From assembly GCF_028747205.1 (NCBI RefSeq), contig NZ_CP112880.1, positions 7,413,501 to 7,477,500 on the forward strand: 64,000 nt of DNA, given 5' to 3'. A model generated the notes under the pieces. It did no database searches. It was not told where the DNA came from and was given only the letters and a program-made list of their open reading frames with translations. Positions 32,701-42,600 of the stretch are shown here, piece after piece; the stretch's first letter is position 1, and each line of letters starts with the position of its first letter. This stretch comes from Streptomyces sp. CA-278952 (lineage in GTDB: Bacteria > Actinomycetota > Actinomycetes > Streptomycetales > Streptomycetaceae). Made by a program: the position numbers and the translations under genes.

Positions 32701-35700
32701 AGGCTGATCTCCGGTACCGGGGCGAGTTCCGGGGCCCGGGGCAGAACGGTCACGGCGCGCTCCAGGGGTGGTAGGCGTGGAGAGGGCGGTACGGGAACGG
32801 CGACGGTGGGGCCGGGCCGCGGGAGGCCGGTCGCGGCCCCGGCGAGCCGTGCGAGCAACGCGTCGGCCTCCACCGGCACGCCGGCGACGACGAGTTCGCC
32901 CATCGCGAGACACAGATGCCGCAGGTTCGTGTCCCCCGGAGTGTCCAGCGCGACGGCCACGTGCTCCCGGTCGCCGAGTACTCGTTTGATCCAGCCGGTG
33001 CACAGCCGCCGCGGGCCGTGCTCCACGAAGACCCGGACACCGTCCGCCCACGCCTGTTCGATCGTGGCCGCGAAGTCGATCGTGCCGAGCCCCTGGGCCG
33101 TGAGCGCCTCGGCGGCCCGCTCGGACGTCGGCCGGTACGCCCGGCCGGAGGCCCCGCTGTAGAAGCGAACGCCGGGGACCTCGACCGTGGGGCGGCGGTG
33201 GGCCTCGTGCCACACCTCCCGCACCTCCGCCAACTCCGGTGCGTGGGCGGCCATGTCGTAGTCCAGCTCGATCGCCCGGTCGACGCCGATCCTGGCCACG
33301 ACGGCCGCGCACGCCCGGGACTCGCCGCCGATGACGCAGACCCCGGGTGCGTTCACCGCCATCAGGTGGACCGCCCGTTCCCCGGCGAGTTCCGCGCGAA
33401 CCGCCGCCAGGGGCGCGGCGATCAGATGGCTCGACCACCGGTCGCCACGGATGCCCCGCTGCCGCCAGTAGCGCCGCACCGCCCGCAGCTCGCCCGCGAG
33501 TTCCGTCGTGAACAGACCGCTGTCCCGGGTCGCTTCATAGAGCCCCGAGGCGTCCGGCCAGGCTCCCAGCGCGACCAGGGCCGTCGACTCCCCCGAGGAG
33601 TACCCGATCGCGGCGTCCGGCCGCAGTCCGAGCACCTCGCGGCTGAACACCGTGTGGAACACGGCCAGTTCGGCGACGGCCCAGATCTGGCCGAGGACAC
33701 CGGGCTCGGTCCCGGACCGCAGGCGCGCCCCCACCGCCCCATGTCGCTCACGGACCCGCTCGCCCAGCGACGGCAACGCGAGGGCCAGCTCATGGCCCAT
33801 CCCCGGGTACGCGGCCGAGCCGTTCGTGTACACGAAAGCGGTCTGCCCGACGACCGGCCCGTCCCGGTACGACACGTCCGCCGGGCGGGCCCCGCCCTCC
33901 GTCAACCAGCGACGGGCCGCTTCCCCGCGCTCCTGCCGCGTGGTGTCGCCGTCGGCCACGAAGGCCAGCCGGGCCGGGCCGGCCGAAGACTCGGTACCGG
34001 CCTCCAGCGCTGCCAGCACCGCCCGGCGGTCGGCCCCGGAGTAGACGTGCAGGCGCGGGGCGGGGCCCCGCAGCCACGGCCGGGCGTCCCCCGCGCGCAG
34101 CCGTACGCCGGCGGCCGGCCCCTCCAACGGCGTGACGACGGCCCGCGCCGTGTGGGGGACGGCCGCGGTGTCCGCCGGTCCGCCCGGGCGGGGTACCGCG
34201 CGGTGCTGGAGCGAGAGCGCCGCGACCGCTACGGAGACCAGCCCGGACGCGGCGTGAGCACGACCGAAGGAGGTCGCCGGATCGAAGACCGCGTCGGGGC
34301 CGTCGCCGATGACCACGTCGGGTTCGCCGGTGGCCTCTTCGTCCAGCAGGGCCATGACGCTGTCGCCGTCCCTGCGAGCGGCGTCCAGGGGCTTGAGGAC
34401 GAGGACGACGGCAGCGTCCCCGGGCTCCTCGTCGCGGCCGAGATCCCGCAGGGCGGCCCGGTGGACCGCCTCGCAGGACAGGTCGGTGGCGCCGACTAGC
34501 GCGGCGTCGGCCTCTCCCGAACGAATGGCCCGAGCCGCGATCCCCAGCGCCACGAGCCCGGACGCCTCCTCCGCCGACACCGTGAACCCGGGCCCGGCCA
34601 GGTCGAGTTGAGTGCTGATGCGGTTCGCCGCGAGGTTCGGCATGCTGCCCACCACGCCCTCCGCCGTCATGGCCGGGGTGAACGCCTCCCGGGCGAGGTC
34701 CGCCGAAGCCGCGCCGACCGGTTTTCCCGACTGCTCCAGCCAGTGCGGAATCCGCCAGCGCGCGCCCGCGCGGGCCACCTCGGGGTCCACCCCCGTACCG
34801 ACGACCACCATGGTCCGCTCGCGTGGCAGGCTCACAGTCCGGGCGGCCTCCCGGGCGGCCTCCAGCACCAGGAGCTGATGACGTACGGTCCGCTCCAGGG
34901 CCAGCGGCGGGAAGCACAGGTCCGTCAGCTCCACGGCGATCTCCGCGACGGGGCCGCGCCGTTCGCCGCCCAGCACCGCCCGGCGGAAGTCCTCCAGCGA
35001 CGTTCCCTCGCCGACCCGGGCCCCGACGGCGACGATCGCCACCGGTGTGCGGTGACCCGGCGCGGCGCCTCCCGCAGTGGGGTCCGGGGTCTCGGGGGCC
35101 GGCCCGGCGCACCGGGCGGCGGGCCGAGCGCCGCCCGTCGGCCGGGGGACGGCGGGCGGGGGAGGGCAGTCCGGGGCGTCGACGATCAGATGGGCGTTGG
35201 TCCCGCCGAACCCGAAGGCGCTGACCGCCGCCCTGCGCGGCCCCACCCACTCCTCGGCCGCGGCCAGCACCCGCAACGGCGTGCCGGCCAGTACGTCCAG
35301 CGGTCGTCCGGCGCCGAGCGTCGCCGGACGCACCCCCGCCCGCATCGCACCGAGCACCTTCAGCAGTCCCGCCACACCCGCGGAGGCCAGCAGATGCCCG
35401 ATGTTCGACTTCGCCGAACCGATGGGAACGTCGTCACCGGCCCCGAAGACCCGGGCCATGGAGCGCGCCTCCACCGCGTCCCCGACCGGCGTCCCCGTGG
35501 CGTGGCACTCGACGAGCGACACCGACTCGGGAGCGACGCCCGCCTTCTCGTACGCCAGGCGCACGGCCCGTACCTGGCCCTCCTCGGACGGGCTGATCAA
35601 CCCGGAACCGCGCCCGTCGTTGGACAGCCCCACACCGCGGATCACACCGAGCACGGGCAGGCCGGCGGCGCGGGCGTCGGCCAGCCGTGTCAGGGCGACG

Positions 35701-36485
35701 AACCCGGCGCCCTCGCCGTGCACCAGCCCGTCCGCGTCCCGGTGGAAGGGCCGGCTGCGCCCCGTGCGGCTGGTCGCGGACAGCGCGCAGAACCCCACGT
35801 GCAGGTAGAGGGGATCAGGGCGGCTGACCGCACCGGCCACCATGAGATCCGCCGTGCCGTCCTGCAGCCGGTCGCACGCCAGCTTGATGGCGTACAACGA
35901 GGAGGCGCAGGCGGCGTCGAGGGACCACGCCCCCGCCCCGAGCCCGAGCGCGCGGGCCGCGAGCCGGGCGGGCAGCCCGGAGGAGAAGCGGTTGCGGGCA
36001 TCGGGCCGGGTCCGCCGCTCACCCGCCAGCAGTGCGTCGCGGAGCGGGGGGTGTTGCGCGGACAGCCATACGTGTTCGGCGAAGGCCGCCCCGGCGGGCG
36101 TGGGGTACGACAGGTTCCCCAGCACCAGACCTCCGCGCGGCAGCGGACCCGTGTGCCCCGCCTCGGCGAGCGCCTGCCGCATCCCGTACAGGACCCAGTG
36201 GAAGAGCGGGTCCAGCGATGCGATCCGCTCCGGGGGGAGGTCGAAGGCGGCCGGGTCGAAGACGGACTCGAACCCGTGGACGTAACCGCCGACATCCGTC
36301 CAGGTGCGGTCGAGGTGATCCTCCACCGAACCCATGGCCCACCGGCGCGGCAGCCGCCACCGGCCCTCCGGGGCGGCCGACAGGCTCGTGCGGCCGGCGG
36401 CGATGTTCTCCCAGAACGTGTCCGGGTCCAGTGCGCCGGGCAGCACACAGCCCCGGCCGACGACGGCGATCGGTTCGAAACGCAT
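29739..36485 (-). CDS. PUFA-synthase-like megasynthase, KS-CLF-AT-DH-DH (PfaB/PfaC-like)
   Basis: A 2248-residue iterative synthase. Domains: ketosynthase (1-420) with DAACASS (Cys193), ECHATGT and KSNIGH; a second KS-like domain (about 478-840) whose nucleophile site reads SAEEASG, so the Cys is replaced and it is a chain-length factor; an acyltransferase (about 850-1170) with GYSSGE near 962; an Ala/Pro-rich linker (about 1230-1450); and two FabA-like double-hotdog dehydratases, one with MPGPPMLLADRV near 1463 and GHFKNDPCMPGTLM near 1718, one with AHFFQDPVQPGSLG near 2132. This is PfaC of bacterial PUFA synthases with a PfaB-like AT placed after the CLF. It should elongate and dehydrate/isomerise chains held on the ACP of the 36600-42743 protein. 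ATG at 36485; the ribosome-binding site is weak. Confidence 0.92.
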   Translation of the reverse strand: MRFEPIAVVGRGCVLPGALDPDTFWENIAAGRTSLSAAPEGRWRLPRRWAMGSVEDHLDRTWTDVGGYVHGFESVFDPAAFDLPPERIASLDPLFHWVLYGMRQALAEAGHTGPLPRGGLVLGNLSYPTPAGAAFAEHVWLSAQHPPLRDALLAGERRTRPDARNRFSSGLPARLAARALGLGAGAWSLDAACASSLYAIKLACDRLQDGTADLMVAGAVSRPDPLYLHVGFCALSATSRTGRSRPFHRDADGLVHGEGAGFVALTRLADARAAGLPVLGVIRGVGLSNDGRGSGLISPSEEGQVRAVRLAYEKAGVAPESVSLVECHATGTPVGDAVEARSMARVFGAGDDVPIGSAKSNIGHLLASAGVAGLLKVLGAMRAGVRPATLGAGRPLDVLAGTPLRVLAAAEEWVGPRRAAVSAFGFGGTNAHLIVDAPDCPPPPAVPRPTGGARPAARCAGPAPETPDPTAGGAAPGHRTPVAIVAVGARVGEGTSLEDFRRAVLGGERRGPVAEIAVELTDLCFPPLALERTVRHQLLVLEAAREAARTVSLPRERTMVVVGTGVDPEVARAGARWRIPHWLEQSGKPVGAASADLAREAFTPAMTAEGVVGSMPNLAANRISTQLDLAGPGFTVSAEEASGLVALGIAARAIRSGEADAALVGATDLSCEAVHRAALRDLGRDEEPGDAAVVLVLKPLDAARRDGDSVMALLDEEATGEPDVVIGDGPDAVFDPATSFGRAHAASGLVSVAVAALSLQHRAVPRPGGPADTAAVPHTARAVVTPLEGPAAGVRLRAGDARPWLRGPAPRLHVYSGADRRAVLAALEAGTESSAGPARLAFVADGDTTRQERGEAARRWLTEGGARPADVSYRDGPVVGQTAFVYTNGSAAYPGMGHELALALPSLGERVRERHGAVGARLRSGTEPGVLGQIWAVAELAVFHTVFSREVLGLRPDAAIGYSSGESTALVALGAWPDASGLYEATRDSGLFTTELAGELRAVRRYWRQRGIRGDRWSSHLIAAPLAAVRAELAGERAVHLMAVNAPGVCVIGGESRACAAVVARIGVDRAIELDYDMAAHAPELAEVREVWHEAHRRPTVEVPGVRFYSGASGRAYRPTSERAAEALTAQGLGTIDFAATIEQAWADGVRVFVEHGPRRLCTGWIKRVLGDREHVAVALDTPGDTNLRHLCLAMGELVVAGVPVEADALLARLAGAATGLPRPGPTVAVPVPPSPRLPPLERAVTVLPRAPELAPVPEISLGLPASPDRDPGGHAVAAADEETGRFAAPAHEETEHLSAPAAPAAHSPATPVQRPRLPVEDARGPGAAGVGGVVARQSLRVATLHQEVMAAHAESHRRFLRVSALAVSALTAAGAAVPGRPGPVPIPVRPLPKPQPLPSTAPASVPAPQPKPDQTPRPGQAQRPGPTFDRAQLEHLASREISTLFGPLFAEQDGYAVQTRMPGPPMLLADRVTGIDAVPAALVLPGPVRTDGRIWTETDVLPDSWYLDATGRVPAGVLIEAGQADLLLLSWLGVDLLNRGGRAYRLLGCEVTFHGGPPRPGDTLCFEIHLDGHAEADGVRLAFFHYDCYVDGELRLSVREGQAGFFTAAELAGSGGVRWDPAGRVPGDDLPLDPPAVRCERTRFDADRVRALTLGRPGDCFGPGWEATAAHVRSPVLDEERLRLLDEVTAFDPAGGPWGRGYLRAGTALSPDDWFFTGHFKNDPCMPGTLMLQGGLQAMAFYLTAMGFTVDRDGWRFETVDEHPSRAMCRGQATPENRKVVYEVFVRGVSAGPVPTLYADVLGSVDGRKAFLGTDMALRLVPDWPLSHWRHSGPPTVQTDGDPVPLPLLGGLAGHREEKPVAVAADGFAFDHASLLACAWGRPSEAFGAMYEPFDGVRRVARLPGPPYHFMSRIVSVDGPQGGMREGSVVVAEYDVPDRAWYFEQNGGRLMPFAVLMETALQPCGWLASYVGSATTSEADLLFRNLDGSGTVTGEVTPATRTVRTRAELTRVSRSGEMIIESFRVTCTADEAPLFELSTVFGYFPRSAFDDQQGLATSADDRVRLDEPCDRVVDLTSRPARYCSGEPRLPGAMLLMLDRITGHWPDGGSAGLGRLRSEKDVRPDAWFFRAHFFQDPVQPGSLGIEAMCQLLQYHLLEQGAADGLLDPGFEPVLPGREATWTYRGQITPANRLIRVDMDIVESGTDARGPYAVADASLWGDDRCIYRVRGLGMRVVPGAPVRLRSGQA

Positions 36486-36580
36486 AGGGGTCTCACTTCG
36501 CGGCGGGCGGGGCGTGGCGGGCCGGGACCAGGAGGGGCGGGGCCGGGCGAATCGGGGTGCGGAGGGGCGGAGGGAAGGAC

Positions 36581-36609
36581 GGGGTCAGGAGGGGCGGGGT
36601 CAGGAGGGG
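36581..36609 (+). repeat. G-tract repeat with quadruplex potential between the two megasynthase genes
   Basis: Four GGGG runs (36581-36584, 36591-36594, 36596-36599, 36606-36609) are separated by TCAGGA, C and TCAGGA, an exact G-quadruplex pattern on the plus strand. They belong to a GGAGGGGCGG-like repeat filling the 114-bp gap 36486-36599 and running into the stop codon of the upstream megasynthase. Confidence 0.7.
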
Positions 36610-39600
36610 CGGAGGACGAGCTCGACACCGATCAGCTCGACCAGGACGGACCCGTCGGCGTCGATCAGCGCCGCGTCGCAGCGCGCCCCGGTGTCGTGTG
36701 CCTTCCGTCCCCGCACCACACAGCGCACGGCGCCGTCCACCGGGCCGCGCCGGTGCACCCGGCACTCCGCGACGGCCATCGGCAGCGTCGCCGCCCCGAG
36801 CACCTTCTCGCCCCACAGCAGGGCGAGTTGCAGCGCGCCGTCCACGGCCGCCGGATCGAGCGGACCGTGCTCGTCCGCCCAGCCCAGGGCCCGCAGGCCC
36901 GCGACGGTCGCCTCCGCCCCGTGCTCCGACAAGCCGCGCACCGTGCGCAGGGCGTGGAACCGGGGGCCGTGGAAGAGGACATCCCCGTCATAGGGTGTGG
37001 CCCGGTCGAGAGGCTTGAGCCCGTCCGGGGTGTCCCACGCGGTCGCGTCGGGCTCCCCGGCCCCGGTGTCCAGGACGGCCCGGAAGTGCGCCGGGCCGTC
37101 CTCGCCACGCAGCTCCGCGTCCAGACCCGACGGTGAACCGGGAGCGCCCCGGCTGCCGAGCACGGTGAGCCGGTGGCCCGGGCCGGACAGCTCCGGCAGG
37201 GCGTACTTCTGGTACACCCGCAGATCACGCAGGACGAGCCGCCCGGCAGCCGGCAGCCAGGCCGTGGCCGCGCCCGCGAACCAGTTCAGGACCAGGGCCA
37301 CGGGCAGCACCGGAACACCGGCGGGCGCGTGGTCGGCCAGCTGCGGCAGCGTGTCCGAACGGACCAGCACCTGTGCGCGCCACAGATCGCCCGCCGGGGC
37401 CAGGGCGGCCGGATCGTCTCCCGCCGCCAGGACCACGCGGGCCTCGCCGGCGACACCGTCCACCTCGGCCGTGAAGGCCGCGGCCCCCTGGGCCAGGGGG
37501 ATGAGCGGAACCCCGGACCGGCCGAAGTGCGCGGCCAGGGCCGGGGTGACCATGCCGCCCTGCCAGGGTCCCCAGGCCACACACCGCACCAGGCAGCCGG
37601 GCCGACGGGCCTGCTCGGCGGACGCGACCAGGTGGAGAACCTCATTGGCCATGGCGTAGTCGCTCTGCCCCGCGTTGCCGAACACGGCGGCCACCGACGA
37701 GAAGAGGACCATCGTGTCCAGCGGATCGTCCGCCGTCGCCGCCAGCAGCGCCCGCAGACCGTCCACCTTCGTGGCCATGACCGACTCGGCCTGCTCGTCC
37801 GTCTTGTCGACGATCCGCTTGTCGGCCAGCACCCCCGCACCGTGGACGATGCCGGTGACCGGCCCCCACGTCTCGCGCACGGTGCGCAGAGCGGCCGCGA
37901 GCGCTTCACCGTCGCGGACGTCCACCCGGACGTACCGGGCGGACGATCCGGCGGCCTCCAACTCCGCCAGGGTCGACCGCACTTCGCGCGCGGCCAGAAT
38001 CTCCCGGGCCCGCTCCGCGATCCGGGCGGGCGAGGAGTCCGCCGCGTCCGGGGCCCGCTCCGCGAGCAGCCGGGTGAGCGCCGGTTCGTCGGTGCCCGAC
38101 GCCAGCCCGGCCGGCTCGGCGGCGAGCTCCGTCCTCCCGAGCAGCACGATCCGCGGGCGGTGGGTCCTGGCCAGGTCGAGCAGGGCCGCCGCGGTCACCC
38201 CGCGGGCCCCGCCGGTGGCCACGATCACGGAAGCGCCGGAGATCCGCCGGGTCCCGGCGGGCGTGACCGGCTGGGGCGCCATCCGCAGCAGCGCGCGCGT
38301 GCCGTCCGCGCGGAGGCCCACCTCCAGGTCGGCCCCGCCTTCGAGCAGCTCCCCGACGATCGCTTCGGCGACCTCCTCGTCGTCCCGGCCGCCCCGCTCG
38401 CAGTCGACGACCTTGACCGAGGAGTCCGGCCACTCCTTCGCCGCGGTCCTGGCCAGACCGGCGACCCCGCCCAGCCACACACGGCCGGGCGCGTGACCCG
38501 AGAGCCCGAAGTCGCCCCCGGTGTCCTGGACGGTCACGAACAGTCCGCCGCCCCCCGCCGCCCGTGGTGCCACCGCGCGTGCGGCGCGGAGCGCCGACCG
38601 GTGGACCTCCCGTGCCCCGTCGGGCGTACCGCCCGCGGTCAGCCCGCCGAGGTGGACGACACCGCGGGCGTCCTCGGGTACGTCAGCCACGGCGGTGGCG
38701 GCCACGCCGCGTTCCGTCAGCTTCCGGGCCACCAGGCCGACGATCGAGCACCCGTCCGGACCCCCGCCGGTCACCGCGACGGGCCCGTCCAGCAGTCCCG
38801 CCGTGGTCAGCCCGGACGCGGGCGACTCCACCAGACGCGGTACCAGCCGTGTCAGCGGCGTACGCTCACCCGCCCCGTCGTCGGGGGCGGACGGGGCGGA
38901 CGGCGCGGATGGGGCGGACGGGGCGGGCGCCTCGCGGACGACCGGGGTCCCGGCGGCCACGGAGTGCCCGGCCCGGGCATCCGGCTCCGGGGGCCCGGGA
39001 GGCCGGGGGCTGCCGGTCAGCGTCTCGACGATCTCGCGCAGCGTACGGAGCTTGCCGAGCTGCCCGGGGTCCCCCGCCGCCACGTCGCCCACCTGCCGTC
39101 GCACCGCCGACAGGATCTCGACGCGCTTGATGGAGTCGACGCCCAGATCGGCTTCCAGCTCCATGTCCATGTTGAGCATGGCGGTGGGATAGCCGGTGAG
39201 GCGGGCCACCACCGACAGGAGCAACTCCTCCAGCTCCGGCGGCGACAGGGACACCGCGTCGTCGACGCCGGCGTCGTCCACGGGAGCGGCAGCCGTCTCC
39301 GGGGCGGGCAAAGGCACCGCCGGGGCCGGGGCCGGGGCCGCTGCGGCTGCGGCTGCGGAAAGGGTGGGCGTGACAGGAGCGGGCGTGGGCGCCGCGGCCG
39401 GGACGACGGCCACGACCGGGGCCGACGCCGTCATGGGCGGCGCCGGCAGGTGCCGCGGTGACGAGGAGCGGGGCAGCGGCAGTGGAGCCGTGGGAGCCGG
39501 GATGTCCCCGTCCACGGACCCGTCCGCTGCCGGGTTCGGCGCCCCGAGCATCGCGGCCAGGGTCGTCTCCGTCATCCGGAGGAAGGCCAGATGGCTGTCG

Positions 39601-42600
39601 GTCAGGAGGCGCTGGCAGACCGCGTGGGTCTCCGCCGTCTGCCGTTGGATGCTCTCGACGGCGGCGAACCAGTCGCCGCCGACCGTGGGCCCGGCTCCGA
39701 CGGTCTCAGCGGCGTCGGCCTCGTGCGCCGAAGGCTGCTGGGCGTGGGACGGGGAGGGGATGTGCGCGGGCATGGGGACCGCCGGGGTGTCGGACGCGGG
39801 CGCGGACATGGACGGGGACGTGGACATGGACGGGGACGTGGACGTTGGTACGGGCACGGGTGCCGGAGCGGGCTGCGGTCGGTGCCGGGGCTCAGGTGCC
39901 GGAGCGGGCGACAGCTCGGCCGACGCGGCGCGGGTCGGCGGCGACTGACCGTGGTTCGCTCCGCTGATCTTCACCGTCATGCGGGGCTCGCGCTCCTTCG
40001 CCGGGGTTCCGGGCGAGGCGTACGGTGCCCAGAGCGTGTCGAGATCGAGGGGGACGCCGCGTACGGCGAGTTCGCCGAGCGCGGCGTGCAGGGTGTCGGC
40101 ACCGGGCCGGGCCTTCCGGTCCAGGGGGACGGCCGCGTGCTCGCGGTCGCCGAGGATCTGGTGGACCAGCCCGGTCAGCGTGGCGCCCGCGCCGACCTCG
40201 ACGAAGGTGCGAACCCCCGCCGCGTACATCGCCTCGATCTGGTCCTGGAAGAGCACCGGGGAGGCGAGATGACCGGCGATCCGGCGGCGCACCTCGTCGG
40301 GGGACGAGGGGTACGGCGCCGCGTCCGCGTTGCCGTAGACCTCGATCCGGGGCTCCGCGAGCGGCACCGTGCGCAGGTACGCGGCGAGCGGCTCGACGGC
40401 CGGGGCGACCAGCGGACAGTGGAAGGCGGTCGACGTGGCCGGCCGACGCGTGCCGACCCCCTCGGCCGAGAACGCCTTCTCGGCACGTGCGACGGCCTCC
40501 ACCGATCCCGAGAGCACCACTTGGCACGGGGAGTTGTGGTTGGCCGGCCAGAGGTCGCCGAACCCGCCACCGGCCAGAACTCCGGCCACGCGCGTACGGT
40601 CCGCCGCCACCGCCAGCATCGCGCCCGGGGCGTCCGCCGCGTCCCGCATCAGCTCACCGCGGCGACGGGCCAGACTCACCAGCGACTCCGGCTCCAGCGC
40701 GCCCGCGCACGTCAGCGCCACCAGCTCACCGAAGCTGTGGCCCGCCACGCAGTCCGGCCGCAGGCCCAGCTCCCGCACCACCTCCAGCAGCGCCAGCGCG
40801 TGCACCGCCAGGGCCGGCTGCGCCCACTCGGTGGCGTCCAGCAGGGCCCGCCGGGCGGCGCGTTCCCCGTCGGTGAAGGCGGGCGGCGGGAACACGACCC
40901 GGTGCAGGGGCCGCCCGTCGAAGCGGGTGCCGCCCAGCCGGTCCCATACGGCCTGGGCGGTCGGCGCCAGCATCGCGAGACCGGCTCCCATCCCGACGTA
41001 CTGGGACCCCTGTCCCGGGAACAGGAAACCGATACGGCCGGGCGCGGCCTCCCCGTACGCGTACCGGACCCCGGTGGGTGTCGAGAACGCCGCGTCGGGG
41101 CGCCGCCGGATCAGTGCGAGCGCCTGCGCGTACTTCTCCCGCAGGTCCTCGGCGTCGGTGGCGACGACGGCCAGCCGCACCCGGGCGGCGGGGGAGAAGG
41201 CGGCCTGGCTCTCCCGCGCCAGCGCGGCCAGCGGACGATCGTCGTCCGTCCGGGGCGCCATCAGGTCCGACGGGGAGTCGCCACCGAACAGGACGAGCTC
41301 GCTCGACGCCGTGCGGTGGCGCAGGGCCGGGCGCCCCGGGCCGCCCGACGGCGCGTACTCCTCCAGCGTGACGTGGAAGTTGCTGCCGCCGAAACCGAAG
41401 CTCGACACCGCCGCCCGCCGCGGATGACCGGCCGGCCGGACCCACGGACGGGTCTCGGTGTTGACGTAGAACGGGCCGTCCGGAGCGGCGGCCGCCGGAT
41501 TCGGCCGTTCCACCTTGACCGTCGGAGGCAGTACCTGGTGGTGCAGGGCCGTGACCGCCTTGAGTAGTCCCGCCGCGCCCGCGGCGCACTTGGTGTGGCC
41601 GATCTGCGACTTGACCGAACCGATCGCGCACCACTGCCCGTCCGGGCGTCCCGACGCACCGAACACCGCCGTCAGCGCCGCCAGTTCGGCGGTGTCCCCG
41701 GCCTTCGTGCCGGTCCCGTGCGCCTCGACCAGCTCCACGGTCTCCGGCCCGTAGCCGGCTCCCTCGTAGGCGCGTCGCAGGGCCCGTTCCTGGCCCTCGG
41801 GCAGCGGGGCGTAGATCGCCGTGCTCCGGCCGTCGGACGAGGTGCCGATACCCCGGATCACCGCGTGGATCCGGTCGCCGTCACGCTCCGCGTCGGACAA
41901 CCGCTTCAGTGCGTACATGACGACCGCTTCGCCGAGCATGGTGCCGTCCGCCGCGGCCGAGAACGGCCGGCAGTCGCCCGTGGGGGACAGCGCGGGCGTC
42001 TTGGAGAAGCACAGGAACATGCCGATGTCGTTCCCGGTGTCCACCCCGCCGCTGATCACCAGGTCGGCCCGGCCCAGGGACAGTTCGCCGACGGCCGTCG
42101 ACAGGGCCGCGAGCGAGCTGGCACAGGCGGCGTCGGTGGTGTGGTTGATGCCGTGCAGATCGAACCGGTTGGCGATCCGGCCCGCGACGACGTTGCCGAG
42201 CAGTCCGGGGAAGGTCGATTCCCGCCACGGCTCGAAGCGGGCCGCGATGCGGTCGCACACGGCCTGCGCCTCGGTCTCGTCGAGTCCGCTCTCCCGCAGC
42301 CCCGCGAGCCATGCGGGGCGGTGGGCGCGCCCGTACATGTGCGGAAGGAGTTCGAGAGCCGCCGCGCCGAGGACGACGCCGGTCCGGTCGCGGTCCACCC
42401 CGGCCGGACCGCCGGCATCCGTCAGCACCTGGTCGGCGACCATCAGGGCGAGCAGTTGGGAGGTGTCCGTCGCCGGCAGATTGGCGGGCGGCACCCCATA
42501 GGCCAGGGGATCGAAGTCCACCTCGGGTAGGAACGCGCCCCGGCGGGCGTACGTCTTGTCGGGGGCGGCCGGATCCGGGTCATAGTGGTCCTCCACGCGC

